A stretch of 64,000 bases of DNA from an uncultured Prevotellaceae bacterium (GTDB lineage: Bacteria > Bacteroidota > Bacteroidia > Bacteroidales > Bacteroidaceae), in the NCBI GenBank assembly GCA_902781315.1, contig CACZIT010000001.1, positions 147,679 to 211,678 on the forward strand, in the 5' to 3' direction. This document shows, in pieces, positions 8,417 through 17,174 of this stretch. Position numbers and translations under genes: made by a program. The notes under the pieces were generated by a model that did no database searches, was not told the DNA's origin, and saw only the letters and a program-made list of their open reading frames with translations. Within the stretch, counting starts at the first letter, position 1. Each line of letters opens with the position of its first letter.

Positions 8417-8488
8417 TTTTCAATTTTCAATTTTCAATTTCCCATTTTCCCTTCTCCCCTCCCCTTTGGGAGGGGCCGGGGGTGGGCC
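8407..8488. repeat. TTTTCAAT tandem repeat and family A element between the two GH2 genes
   Basis: Four or five copies of the 8-base word TTTTCAAT (8407-8440), then a family A element (8453-8488, CCCCTCCCCTTTGGGAGGGG and GGGGGTGGG). The element abuts the stop codon of the upstream GH2 gene. Confidence 0.8.
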
Positions 8489-10297
8489 TTACTTCCCCTC
8501 ATACCACTCCTTCAGCACGTAGAATGCCTTTTTCTTCTGGCCGTCGTCGCTGAAGAGACCCTTGCGGTTGTAGTAGTCCTGAATGCCGGTGAGCACGCGG
8601 CGCGGCGAGCGGAAGTCCTTCAGAATCCAGGGCGTGGTGCCAGCCAGTCCGTCGATTTTGTCGAGCATGGCGCAATTCTGCCGATAGAGGTTCTCCTGGA
8701 ATTCCTCCGTCCAGCGCTGGTTCTGGGCGCCGTGGTAGCCAGCCTTTGCGCCACCGCCGAACTCGCTGATGATGACGGGCTTGTTATATGGAATCTCCCA
8801 CGTCATCTTCGGTGCGTCGTTCAAGTCGCGATACCAGCCAATGTACTGGTTGAAACTGACCACGTCAACGTATTTGTTCATGTTGTCCTGCAGGCGGTTG
8901 TGGTAGTTCGACGCACCCGTCACCTCCATCGCCATCGAGATGAGTCGTGTGGTGTCCTGCGAGCGGGCGTAGGTGGCCAGGCGGCCCAGGAACTGGTCGC
9001 GCTCGGCCGAGTGCGGCGTCTCGTTGGCTATCGACCAGATGATGACGTTGGCGCGGTTGTGGTCGCGGGCAATCATGTCGTGCAGCTGAGCTTCGGCATT
9101 CTTGTATGTGTCGAAATTCTTCCAGGCGATGGTCCAGTAGACGGGAATCTCCGACCACACCAGGATGCCCATGCGCTCGGCTTCGCGCACGGCATATTCG
9201 TTGTGCGGATAGTGGGCCAGACGCACGAAGTTGCAGCCCAGTTCCTTCGCCCATGAGAGCAGCGTGTGGGCATCCTCCGTCGAGTTGGCGCGGCCGCCGC
9301 CGTAGGGTTTCTCCTCGTGTATGCTGATGCCCTTCAGATAGATGGGCTCGCCGTTCAGCAGAATCTGCTTGCCGCGCGTCTCAATCTTGCGGAAGCCAAT
9401 CTCGTCGCTGATGGTCTCGCCGTCCATCGTGATGTCCACCTTATATAATTTAGGTGTGGCAGGGCTCCAGAGCACGGGCTTCGCCTTCATGAAGACAGCG
9501 GCGGTGCCGTCGGCCGTGGTTGTGAGTTCCTTCTTGATTTTCAGTTCCGGGATGCTCAGTGTCACCCGTCGGCCGGCCTCGGCCTTGTTCAGCTTCATGG
9601 TGAAGCCTAGGCGACGACCCTCCAGGCTGAGCAGCTGCAGCGAGTAGTTTTCGACGTACGTCTCAGGCACGTCCACCAGCAGCACGTCGCGCGTGATGCC
9701 GCCGTAGTTCCACCAGTCGAAAATCTGCGTGGGCACGTCCTCGGCATGGCGTTTGTTGTCGACCTTCACGATGACGAAGTTCTCGCCGTCCTTCAGCTGG
9801 TCGGTCACGTCGAAGTTGAACGGCGTGAAGCCACCCACGTGGTGACCCACGTGATTGCCGTTCACGTAGACGTGCGCATCGTAGTTCACAGCGCCGAAGT
9901 AGAGTAATGTACGGCGTTTTCCCCCTCCCTTCAGGGAGGGGTCGGGGGTAGGCTTGTTGAACTTCTTATAGAACCACACCGTGCCCTCGTAGAAGAACAG
10001 CCGCTCGTCGCGCGTGTTCCAGTCGGAGGGAATCTCCATCTCCTCGGCCTTGTCGAAGTCGTATTCGATGAGGTCCTCGGGCTTCTGCGGCTTTGCGTTG
10101 CGGAAGAATCCCCAGCGCGTGGGGTTCATGCGGTAGTCGTAGTAGCCTTCCTCCTGCACGTCGACGATGTAGTGCCACTTGCCGTTGAGCGAAGTGGTGT
10201 GGCGGCCGAGGATGTTTCCAACTTGCGGCACCTGCTGTGCCAGCGATGCAGTGATTGCTGTCATGAGTAGCAACAGCATTGTCGTAATTCTCTTCAT
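8489..10297 (-). CDS. GH2 beta-glucuronidase/beta-galactosidase-like enzyme, secreted
   Basis: Retaining GH2 glycosidase of about 602 residues. The signal peptide starts at MKRITTMLLLLMTA; I chose the ATG at 10297 because the longer frame begins with TTG and leaves a poor signal peptide. The N-terminal sandwich contains LNGKWHYIVD and YFGAVNYDAHVYVNG. The barrel has IIWSIANETPHS (acid/base Glu) and PVIISEFGGGAKAGYHG (nucleophile Glu), the arrangement of gut glucuronidase-type GH2 enzymes. A repeat-derived peptide (KPTPDPSLKGGGK, about residues 113-127) sits in a loop of the N-terminal sandwich. It starts 23 bases after the radical SAM gene. Galactosidase against glucuronidase cannot be settled here. 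Confidence 0.85.
   Translation of the reverse strand: MKRITTMLLLLMTAITASLAQQVPQVGNILGRHTTSLNGKWHYIVDVQEEGYYDYRMNPTRWGFFRNAKPQKPEDLIEYDFDKAEEMEIPSDWNTRDERLFFYEGTVWFYKKFNKPTPDPSLKGGGKRRTLLYFGAVNYDAHVYVNGNHVGHHVGGFTPFNFDVTDQLKDGENFVIVKVDNKRHAEDVPTQIFDWWNYGGITRDVLLVDVPETYVENYSLQLLSLEGRRLGFTMKLNKAEAGRRVTLSIPELKIKKELTTTADGTAAVFMKAKPVLWSPATPKLYKVDITMDGETISDEIGFRKIETRGKQILLNGEPIYLKGISIHEEKPYGGGRANSTEDAHTLLSWAKELGCNFVRLAHYPHNEYAVREAERMGILVWSEIPVYWTIAWKNFDTYKNAEAQLHDMIARDHNRANVIIWSIANETPHSAERDQFLGRLATYARSQDTTRLISMAMEVTGASNYHNRLQDNMNKYVDVVSFNQYIGWYRDLNDAPKMTWEIPYNKPVIISEFGGGAKAGYHGAQNQRWTEEFQENLYRQNCAMLDKIDGLAGTTPWILKDFRSPRRVLTGIQDYYNRKGLFSDDGQKKKAFYVLKEWYEGK
9919..9953. repeat. family A element inside GH2 gene
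   Basis: CCCCCTCCCTTCAGGGAGGGG then TCGGGGGTAGG, read in frame on the minus strand as PTPDPSLKGG inside the N-terminal beta-sandwich. Confidence 0.82.
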
Positions 10298-10320
10298 CTC
10301 TTCACGTTTTTTAAATGGTT

Positions 10321-11094
10321 TCAATACGATGCCGAGCAGGAGATGCCAGCGGCAATGACGAGATCGCGAATGCGGTCCAGCTCCTCGTGGGTGGCCTTAG
10401 TCAATCCTGCTACAGGTGTCTCGCGGTCGATGGTGTATACCATGACCTGCTCCGGCTGAATGCGCTTCACGGCTTCCAGCCACGGCAAAACATAATAGTC
10501 AGACGTGTTGTCCAGACCTCCTTGAACTCCCTGCCTCAAGAACATCGTCTGGATGATCACGTGCCCGCGAAACGCTTGCAGTTGCTCAATGACCTGCTCA
10601 ACGTCGTAGCGCGGACTCACCGGGCGGTCGACGCGGCGAATGAAGTCGGCATCTACGGTGTCCAACTTCTGAATGTTGTTGTCAACGCGTAGCAGGGCCT
10701 CCACAACGTCGGGACGGTGCAGTTGCGTGGCATTGCTCAGCACCGACACCTTTGCCTTCGGGCAGAGCAGGTCGCGCAGTCGGATGGTGTCGTCGATGAT
10801 GCCGGCAAACTGCGGATGCGCCGTGGGCTCGCCGTTGCCGGCAAACGTCAACACGTCGGGATGTTGTCCCTCGGCAGCCATCTCGTGCAGCTTCTTCTCA
10901 AGTGCCGCGGCCACCTCTTCGCGCGAAGGGCGTGGCAGGGTGGGGCGGCGCTCAGCGTTCAGTCCGCATTCACAGTAGATGCAGTCGAACGTGCACACTT
11001 TGCCATCGGCAGGCATCAGGTTGATGCCCAGCGAAATCCCCAGGCGACGGCTATGTACGGGGCCAAAGATAGGACTCGGATAAATAATGGTCAT
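10321..11094 (-). CDS. radical SAM protein related to wyosine-synthase-like proteins (COG0731 type)
   Basis: A 257-residue radical SAM protein. The cluster motif is CTFDCIYC (Cys about 34, 38 and 41), preceded by GPVHSRRLGISLGINLMP, a start I associate with bacterial COG0731 proteins. VLTFAGNGEPTAHPQF is the Gly-rich SAM-binding segment. The substrate is unknown; archaeal relatives act on tRNA guanine 37, but this cannot be transferred to the bacterial group. The stop lies 23 bases before the GH2 gene on the same strand, which may be chance co-orientation. It is divergent from the ornithine aminotransferase gene. Confidence 0.75.
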   Translation of the reverse strand: MTIIYPSPIFGPVHSRRLGISLGINLMPADGKVCTFDCIYCECGLNAERRPTLPRPSREEVAAALEKKLHEMAAEGQHPDVLTFAGNGEPTAHPQFAGIIDDTIRLRDLLCPKAKVSVLSNATQLHRPDVVEALLRVDNNIQKLDTVDADFIRRVDRPVSPRYDVEQVIEQLQAFRGHVIIQTMFLRQGVQGGLDNTSDYYVLPWLEAVKRIQPEQVMVYTIDRETPVAGLTKATHEELDRIRDLVIAAGISCSASY

Positions 11095-11230
11095 GTTAAG
11101 TAATGATTTTTTTGTTTTTTTCTTCCTGCAAAGGTACTGAATATTTATGATTTATGACAAAATTCGGTTCAATTATTTTCTTTTTCATATAAATTTTTGT
11201 TAAATGCAGAAAAAACTTCATCGCAGGCGG

Positions 11231-11260
11231 TTGTCAACTCACAACTTTTTCTTATCTTTG
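11231..11260 (+). promoter_or_regulatory. Bacteroidetes-type promoter for ornithine aminotransferase
   Basis: TTG at 11231-11233 and TATCTTTG at 11253-11260, spaced 19 bases, about 50 bases before the ATG at 11312. Confidence 0.6.
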
Positions 11261-11311
11261 CATCAAACATCAATATTTATTCAAATAATCTATTTTTCTA
11301 CTACCATTATT

Positions 11312-12550
11312 ATGAAAGAAACAACAGCCAACCAAACAGCCAGTCAGCGTCTTATGGATTTGGAAGAGCGCTATGGTGCCCACAACTACCATCCCCTGCC
11401 CGTCGTCCTCCACAAGGGTGAAGGCATCTACGTATGGGATGTCGACGGAAAGAAATATTTCGATTTCCTCTCCAGCTATTCAGCCGTCAACCAGGGCCAC
11501 TGCCACCCCCGCATTGTAAAAGCCCTCAAAGACCAGGCTGATATGCTCTGCCTCACCTCGCGCGCTTTCTACAACGATGCCCTCTGCGAGTACGAGAAGT
11601 TCATGCACGACTTCTTCGGCTACGACCGCATACTCCCCATGAACACGGGTGCCGAAGGCGTTGAGACTGCCCTGAAGCTGGCTCGCCGTTGGGGTGCCGT
11701 GAAGAAAGGCATCAGCAACGATAAAATCAAAATCATCTGCTGCGACGGCAACTTCCATGGTCGCACCGTGACCGTCATCACCATGAGCAACGACCCCAGC
11801 TCCTACGCCCAGTATGGTCCGCTGACGCCGGGCTTCATACGTGTTCCTTATAACGACGTGGAGGCCCTGCGCCGTGCCCTCGACGAATATGGCGACGAGG
11901 TGTGCGCCTTTATTGCCGAGCCCATTCAGGGAGAGGCTGGCGTCTTCGTGCCCGACGATGGCTACCTGAAGAAGTGCTTCGACCTCTGCCACGAGCACAA
12001 CGTGCTGTTTATTGCCGACGAGGTGCAGACGGGCATCGCCCGCACAGGGCGCATGCTCTGCTCCGAGCACGACGGCATTCGTCCTGACATCGTCATCCTC
12101 GGCAAGGCCCTCGGCGGTGGCGTGCTGCCCGTATCGGCATGTCTGGCCGACGACGACATCATGCTCAACATCAAGCCCGGCGAACACGGCTCTACGTTTG
12201 GCGGTTTCCCCCTTGCAGCCCGCGTGGCCGTGGAGGCACTGAAGGTGGTGCAGGACGAACACCTCGTAGAGAATGCCGAGAAGATGGGACAGATCTTCCG
12301 CGAGGAAATCAAGAAAATACAGTCGCCCTTCATCGAACAGGTGCGCGGTCGCGGCTTGCTGAATGCCATCGTCACCAAGCCCATCAATGGCAAGACGGCC
12401 TGGGACATCTGCATCCGCATGATGGAGAACGGCCTGCTGGCAAAGCCCACCCACGACCATATCATCCGCTTCGCCCCGCCACTCTGCATCAACGAGACCC
12501 AGCTCATGGAGGCTATAGACATCATCAAACGCACGTTTGAGGAAATATAA
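11312..12550 (+). CDS. rocD: ornithine aminotransferase
   Basis: PLP enzyme converting ornithine and 2-oxoglutarate to glutamate semialdehyde and glutamate. I start at the ATG at 11312 (MKETTANQT) because the promoter lies inside the longer frame and homologues begin near SQRLMDLEERYGAHNYHPLPVVL. SSYSAVNQGHCHPRI, NTGAEGVETALKLARRW and LFIADEVQTGIARTG are class III aminotransferase motifs. GKALGGG contains the PLP lysine (about 265). The next two genes encode enzymes that would produce citrulline and ornithine from arginine, so this gene probably serves arginine breakdown. Confidence 0.93.
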   Translation: MKETTANQTASQRLMDLEERYGAHNYHPLPVVLHKGEGIYVWDVDGKKYFDFLSSYSAVNQGHCHPRIVKALKDQADMLCLTSRAFYNDALCEYEKFMHDFFGYDRILPMNTGAEGVETALKLARRWGAVKKGISNDKIKIICCDGNFHGRTVTVITMSNDPSSYAQYGPLTPGFIRVPYNDVEALRRALDEYGDEVCAFIAEPIQGEAGVFVPDDGYLKKCFDLCHEHNVLFIADEVQTGIARTGRMLCSEHDGIRPDIVILGKALGGGVLPVSACLADDDIMLNIKPGEHGSTFGGFPLAARVAVEALKVVQDEHLVENAEKMGQIFREEIKKIQSPFIEQVRGRGLLNAIVTKPINGKTAWDICIRMMENGLLAKPTHDHIIRFAPPLCINETQLMEAIDIIKRTFEEI

Positions 12551-12560
12551 ACAAAGAATC

Positions 12561-13508
12561 ATGAATAGGCAGACCACCAATAGGGTGTTGATGGTGCGCC
12601 CCGTGCGCTTCGCGTTCAACGAAGAGACGGCCGCCAACAACGCCTTCCAGCAGAAGAGCCGTTCGGAGGCAGAAGCCCGGTGCGTGCAGCAACAGGCTGT
12701 CGCCGAGTTCGATGCCTTCGTAGCCCTGTTGCGCCAGAACGGCGTCATGGTCGATGTCCTGCAGGACATGCCCGAGCCCTTCACGCCCGACAGCATCTTC
12801 CCCAACAACTGCTTCTCTACGCACGTGGCCGACGGCGACCCGTTGCCGGCAGACGGTGAAAAACCCGTGCTCGTGCTCTATCCCATGTTTGCGCCCAATC
12901 GCCGCCGCGAGCGGGGCAAACTCCTGAAGATGTTGCGTGCCGACAACTACAGCCGCATCGTCGACCTCACCTCGTGGGAGGAGCAGGGACTCTTCCTCGA
13001 GGGCACTGGCTCGCTTATCCTCGACCGCGAGCACCGCCTGGCCTACGCCTGTCGCTCGCCGCGCACCTGCGAACCCGTGCTTGCCCGCTGGGCCGACGCC
13101 CTGGGCTACGACTACTTCCTCTTCGACAGCACCGATGCCCAGGGCATGCCCGTCTATCACACCAATGTCGTCATGCATGTCGGCACGCGCTTTGCCGTGG
13201 TATGCCTCGACTCTGTCAGCAACCCCTCGCAGCGCAGCCGCCTCGTGGCCCTGCTCGAGCAGAACGGCAAGGAAATCGTCGACATCACGCTTGAGCAGAT
13301 GAACCAGTTTGCCGGCAATATGCTCGAACTGCGCAGCACCGACGGCCGCAAGCTGCTCGTCATGAGCCAGACGGCCCAGCGCTCGCTCAGCCCCGGACAA
13401 CTGGCCCGCCTGCAAGAGGACGTCAGCATCGTGGCGCCCGACATCAGTGCCATCGAGACCGCCGGAGGAGGCAGTGCCCGCTGTATGCTGGCCGAGCTCT
13501 TCGCCTGA
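12561..13508 (+). CDS. ctlX: CtlX-type citrulline hydrolase / amidinotransferase-family protein
   Basis: A 315-residue guanidine-modifying-superfamily enzyme. The start NRVLMVRPVRFAFNEETAANNAFQ and the C-terminal GGGSARCMLAE with its catalytic-type Cys match COG4874/CtlX. PDSIFPNNCFSTH, TGSLILDRE and YHTNVVMHVG supply the superfamily Asp/Glu and His regions. CtlX proteins are described as citrulline ureidases giving ornithine. That fits the position between an ornithine aminotransferase (10 bases upstream) and an arginine deiminase-like gene. The start is the ATG at 12561, after the rocD stop. Citrulline as substrate is inferred from family and context. Confidence 0.75.
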   Translation: MNRQTTNRVLMVRPVRFAFNEETAANNAFQQKSRSEAEARCVQQQAVAEFDAFVALLRQNGVMVDVLQDMPEPFTPDSIFPNNCFSTHVADGDPLPADGEKPVLVLYPMFAPNRRRERGKLLKMLRADNYSRIVDLTSWEEQGLFLEGTGSLILDREHRLAYACRSPRTCEPVLARWADALGYDYFLFDSTDAQGMPVYHTNVVMHVGTRFAVVCLDSVSNPSQRSRLVALLEQNGKEIVDITLEQMNQFAGNMLELRSTDGRKLLVMSQTAQRSLSPGQLARLQEDVSIVAPDISAIETAGGGSARCMLAELFA

Positions 13509-13553
13509 CAACCCTTCAGCATCATCCCATCAACGACCTACGAACACACTTTT

Positions 13554-14831
13554 ATGGAAAAACAACCCAAAACCACCATACCCTGCAAGGTAGACGTGGC
13601 CTCCGAAACAGGCAGGCTGCGCGCCGTGCTGCTGCGCCGTCCGGGAGTCGAAATCGAGCGCATGACGCCCCTTAACGCCGCCAACGCCCTCTACAGCGAC
13701 ATCCTCGACAAGCCTACCGTCGATGCCGAGTACAACAACTTCTGCGGCGTGCTCGAACGCTGGACGAAAGTCTACTACGTCAAGGACATCCTGCAGGAAC
13801 TGCTGCGCGACAAGGCCGTGCGCTCCTACCTCGTCAACGAGAGCCTGCGCCACGACGGCCGACGCCGCACCGCAGGCATGAGCCCCGCCGACTACGCGCT
13901 GGCCGAACAGTTCATGGACCTCTCCGACGAGCAACTCGTCCAGGTGCTCATCGAAGGCTACGAGAACCCCACGTGGGATGGCACGTCAGCCAATCGCTAC
14001 CTGCTTCATCCGCTCTACAACCTGCTCTTCACCCGCGATGCTTCGTCCACCGTCTACGGACGCGTGCTCATCAACTCCATGAGCTTCGAGGTGCGCGAGC
14101 GCGAGACACTGCTCTACGACAGCATCTTCCGTCATTTCTTCGGCGTAGAGACGCTGAATGTCAGCGAGTGGAATCCCGAGGCACGCACCGAGGGCGGCGA
14201 CGTGCAGATAGCCTCGCCCGACCTGCTCTGCATAGGTCAGGGCATACGCACGAATGCCAAGGGCATCGACTATCTGGCACAGACCTTCGCACGGGAGCGC
14301 GACCATTTTAATATCCTCGTACAGGAACTGCCCCTGAAGCCCGAGTCGTTCATCCATCTCGACATGGTCTTCACCTTTCTGGGCCAGCACCGCTGCATGG
14401 TCTTCGAACCCCTGTTGAAGAAAGACGGCATCTTCGCCGACAAGGACACCACGCTCATCACCATCGACAACGGCAAGATCAGTTACCGCCGCGTGGACAA
14501 CATGCTCAGCGGACTGCACTCGCTGGGATGGGACATCGAACCCGTCTTCTGCGGCGGCAACGACCCCTGGGTGCAGTTGCGTGAGCAGTGGCACAGCGGA
14601 GCCAACTTCTTCGCCCTCGGCGACGACAAAGTGATGGGCTACCGGCGCAACACCCACACCGTCGACGCCCTCGACAAGGCTGGCTATGCCGTGTTGAATG
14701 CCGAGGATATCATTAGTGGCAAGACCGACATGAACGACTACGAGCGCTTCGTGGCCGTCTTCCCTGGTTCCGAGCTGCCACGCGCAGGTGGTGGTGCCCG
14801 CTGCATGACCATGCCCATCTGGCGTGAGTAA
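13554..14831 (+). CDS. arcA: arginine deiminase-like enzyme
   Basis: A 425-residue guanidine-modifying-superfamily protein. LRAVLLRRPGVEIERMTP, LFTRDASSTVYGRVLINSM, EGGDVQIASPDLLCIG, SFIHLDMVFTFLG and the terminal GGGARCMTMP (Cys about 417) are the arginine deiminase pattern, including the Arg-binding and catalytic Asp, His and Cys segments. The expected reaction is arginine to citrulline plus ammonia. It is third in a run with ctlX and rocD (45-base gap to ctlX). No carbamate kinase or ornithine transcarbamylase is nearby, so this looks like nitrogen and carbon recovery rather than the ATP-forming deiminase pathway. A degenerate 22-base repeat array starts 18 bases after the stop. Confidence 0.85.
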   Translation: MEKQPKTTIPCKVDVASETGRLRAVLLRRPGVEIERMTPLNAANALYSDILDKPTVDAEYNNFCGVLERWTKVYYVKDILQELLRDKAVRSYLVNESLRHDGRRRTAGMSPADYALAEQFMDLSDEQLVQVLIEGYENPTWDGTSANRYLLHPLYNLLFTRDASSTVYGRVLINSMSFEVRERETLLYDSIFRHFFGVETLNVSEWNPEARTEGGDVQIASPDLLCIGQGIRTNAKGIDYLAQTFARERDHFNILVQELPLKPESFIHLDMVFTFLGQHRCMVFEPLLKKDGIFADKDTTLITIDNGKISYRRVDNMLSGLHSLGWDIEPVFCGGNDPWVQLREQWHSGANFFALGDDKVMGYRRNTHTVDALDKAGYAVLNAEDIISGKTDMNDYERFVAVFPGSELPRAGGGARCMTMPIWRE

Positions 14832-14848
14832 TCCCCGCATCTTCCTTC

Positions 14849-15024
14849 GCAGGAAGCATTGCCTCATGGAGCAGCATCCATTGTTTCGCTGGGCAGCATC
14901 CATTGTTTCACTGGGCAGCATCCATTGTTTCTCGGGGATAAATCTATTGTTTTGTGGAGCAAATTAACTTGTTTTACTGAGGAAAACAACTTGTTTTGCC
15001 GAGGAAAATAAGTTAATTTGCTCC
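14849..15024. repeat. 22-base-period intergenic array (8 units)
   Basis: This fills most of the 322-base gap before ftsX. Eight consecutive 22-base units run from 14849. Units 2-4 are near identical (GCAGCATCCATTGTTTC...), and later units drift (GCAAATTAACTTGTTTTACT, GGAAAACAACTTGTTTTGCC). A perfect 15-base inverted repeat joins unit 5 (14956-14970) with unit 8 (15010-15024). The remaining gap (15025-15095) shows nothing. Confidence 0.82.
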
Positions 15025-15095
15025 TCCATCACTACGTGTAGTGGGTACAGAGTGGCTGAGTTGAGCCGTTAATTATGCCAAAAATCCTTAAAATA

Positions 15096-15127
15096 TTTGG
15101 AATCGGTGCTCGGATGTTGTATCTTTG
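15096..15127 (+). promoter_or_regulatory. Bacteroidetes-type promoter for the ftsX cluster
   Basis: TTTG (15096-15099), 20 bases, then TATCTTTG (15120-15127), 26 bases before the ftsX ATG. Confidence 0.72.
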
Positions 15128-15153
15128 CATGAATTTTGGGGTAAACGCTTTTT

Positions 15154-16041
15154 ATGGCTAAGAAAAGAACAAAACGAAATAGAGGGCGCAGCCGCCACGG
15201 CCTGCAGGCAGTCACGCTGTGCATCTCGACGGCGATGGTTCTGATTCTGCTGGGTCTGGTCGTGCTGACGGGCCTGGTGGGAAGGAATTTGTCGTCGCGA
15301 GTGAAAGAGAACCTGGTGGTGACGATGATGCTCGACCAGGACATGACCGACACCGAGGCACAGCAGTTGCAGAAGAAGCTGCAGGGCCGTCCCTACGTGA
15401 AGGACATGGAGTATGTGAGCAAGGAGCAGGCGCTGAAGGACGGCATGCGCGAACTGGGCAGCGACCCCACGGAGTTTGTGGGTGGCAACCCCTTCTCGTC
15501 GTCGCTGGAACTGACGCTGCTGGCCGACTATGCCAACAACGACTCCCTTTCGTGGATAGCCAAGGAACTAAAAGCTGTGCCGAAGGTCAGCGAAATTTCC
15601 TATCAGAAGGACCTGATAGAATCGGTGAACACCAATCTGGCCAAGATTTCGCTGGTGTTGCTGGTGCTGGCCGTGCTGCTGACCATCGTTTCGTTCTCAC
15701 TCATCAACAACACTATTCGTCTGGGCATCTATGCGCGCCGCTTCTCCATCCACACGATGAAGCTGGTGGGTGCGTCGTGGGGGTTCATCCGCGGGCCGTT
15801 TGTGCGCCAAGCCATGAGCCTGGGCGTGCTGGCTGCGGTGATAGCCTGCGCGGTGCTGGGCGGCTTCGTCTATGCGCTCTATCGCTATGAGCCCGAGATT
15901 ATTGAGGTGCTGACGTGGCGCGAACTGGCCATTGCGGCTGGTGCGGTGCTGCTGTTCGGCCTGCTCATCACGGCCATCTGCGCCGGTATCTCGGTCAACA
16001 AGTTCCTGCGCATGAAGGCCGGCGAGCTTTATAAGATTTAG
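15154..16041 (+). CDS. ftsX: cell division protein FtsX
   Basis: Integral membrane partner of the FtsE ATPase, coupling the division ring to cell-wall hydrolases. It has 295 residues: a basic N-terminus, one membrane segment (about 22-44), a periplasmic domain containing TMMLDQDMTDTEAQQLQ and VSKEQALKDGMRELGSDP, then three more membrane segments (about 170-195, 220-245, 262-285). ARRFSIHTMKLVGASWGFIRGPF is the FtsX permease signature. It heads a block with DUF3098, uppP, truB, queA and folK, an order I know from Bacteroidetes. ftsE is not in the window. Confidence 0.92.
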   Translation: MAKKRTKRNRGRSRHGLQAVTLCISTAMVLILLGLVVLTGLVGRNLSSRVKENLVVTMMLDQDMTDTEAQQLQKKLQGRPYVKDMEYVSKEQALKDGMRELGSDPTEFVGGNPFSSSLELTLLADYANNDSLSWIAKELKAVPKVSEISYQKDLIESVNTNLAKISLVLLVLAVLLTIVSFSLINNTIRLGIYARRFSIHTMKLVGASWGFIRGPFVRQAMSLGVLAAVIACAVLGGFVYALYRYEPEIIEVLTWRELAIAAGAVLLFGLLITAICAGISVNKFLRMKAGELYKI

Positions 16042-16085
16042 GAAATTTAGGAAATCTGGAAAAGAAATAAAATACTATAAGAAAA

Positions 16086-16313
16086 ATGGATAAAAAGAAT
16101 TTCGCATTCGACAAGGTGAACTACCTGCTGCTGGCAGTGGGAATGATAGTTGTGATTATCGGCTTCGTGCTGATGAGTGGCGGCGGCTCAACCGAGCAAG
16201 CCTACGACCCCAGCATCTTCAGCCCGATGCGCATCAAGGTGGCACCCGTGGTGTGCCTGGTGGGTTTCCTGTCGATGGTCTATGCCATTATCCGTAAGCC
16301 GAAGGACGAGTAA
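16086..16313 (+). CDS. DUF3098 small membrane protein
   Basis: A 75-residue protein with two hydrophobic segments (about 11-30 and 50-68) separated by GGGSTEQAYDPSIFSPMRI. I recognise it as the DUF3098 family, found next to ftsX in Bacteroidetes. Its function is unknown, and the context suggests an envelope or division role. It starts 44 bases after ftsX and ends 3 bases before uppP. Confidence 0.82.
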   Translation: MDKKNFAFDKVNYLLLAVGMIVVIIGFVLMSGGGSTEQAYDPSIFSPMRIKVAPVVCLVGFLSMVYAIIRKPKDE

Positions 16314-16316
16314 GCG

Positions 16317-17174
16317 ATGGATTGGATAGAGACCGTCATCATTGCCATTGTCGAGGGACTGACAGAGTTTCTGCCGGTGTCGTCGACGGGCCACATGATT
16401 ATCGCGCAGAACCTGCTCGGCATTGAGCAGGGCGATCCTTTCGTGCATGCTTTCACGTTCATCATCCAGTTTGGCGCCATTCTCTCGGTGGTGTGTCTCT
16501 ACTGGAAGCGCTTCTTCCAACTCGACCACACGCCAGCCCCCGAGGGCAGCAGTTGGTTCGGACGGCTGAAGCATAAATTTTGGTTCTACTGGCTCCTGTT
16601 TGTGGGCGTGCTGCCTGCTGTCGTCATTGGCTTGGTGGCCAAGAAGTCGGGCATGCTCGACTGGCTGCTCGACAGCGTGGAGGTAGTGGCCGTGATGCTG
16701 GTGGTGGGCGGTGTGTTTATGCTCTTCTGCGACCGCCTGTTCAACAAGGGCAGCGATGCCAACAAGCTCACGGAGCGCCGTGCGTTCATGATTGGCCTTT
16801 ACCAGTGCATCTCGGTCATTCCCGGCGTGTCGCGCTCGATGGCAACTATCGTGGGCGGTATGACGCAGGGACTGACGCGCAAGCGTGCTGCCGAGTTTTC
16901 GTTCTTCCTGGCTGTGCCGACAATGGCCGGCGCCACGCTGCTCGACCTGCTCGACCTGCTGAAGGATGATGCCGCCTGGGCCACCAGCCACAACCTCACG
17001 ATGCTCGGTCTGGGCTGTGTGGTGGCTTTCGTGGTGGCGCTGTTGGCTATGAAATGGTTTGTGGGCTTCCTGACGAAGTATGGTTTCAAGGCCTTCGGCT
17101 ACTATCGCATTGCAGTGGGCACGATTATCATCGTGCTGCTGCTGACGGGGCATTCACTGGCAATGGTTGACTGA
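16317..17174 (+). CDS. uppP: undecaprenyl-diphosphatase
   Basis: Membrane phosphatase that recycles undecaprenyl diphosphate for peptidoglycan and surface polysaccharide synthesis; loss or gain of it changes bacitracin sensitivity. EGLTEFLPVSSTGHMII near residues 12-28 and PGVSRSMATIVGG are the two conserved catalytic-loop motifs. The 285 residues include about eight membrane segments. Its stop TGA shares its last base with the truB start (TGATG), so translation is coupled. Confidence 0.94.
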   Translation: MDWIETVIIAIVEGLTEFLPVSSTGHMIIAQNLLGIEQGDPFVHAFTFIIQFGAILSVVCLYWKRFFQLDHTPAPEGSSWFGRLKHKFWFYWLLFVGVLPAVVIGLVAKKSGMLDWLLDSVEVVAVMLVVGGVFMLFCDRLFNKGSDANKLTERRAFMIGLYQCISVIPGVSRSMATIVGGMTQGLTRKRAAEFSFFLAVPTMAGATLLDLLDLLKDDAAWATSHNLTMLGLGCVVAFVVALLAMKWFVGFLTKYGFKAFGYYRIAVGTIIIVLLLTGHSLAMVD

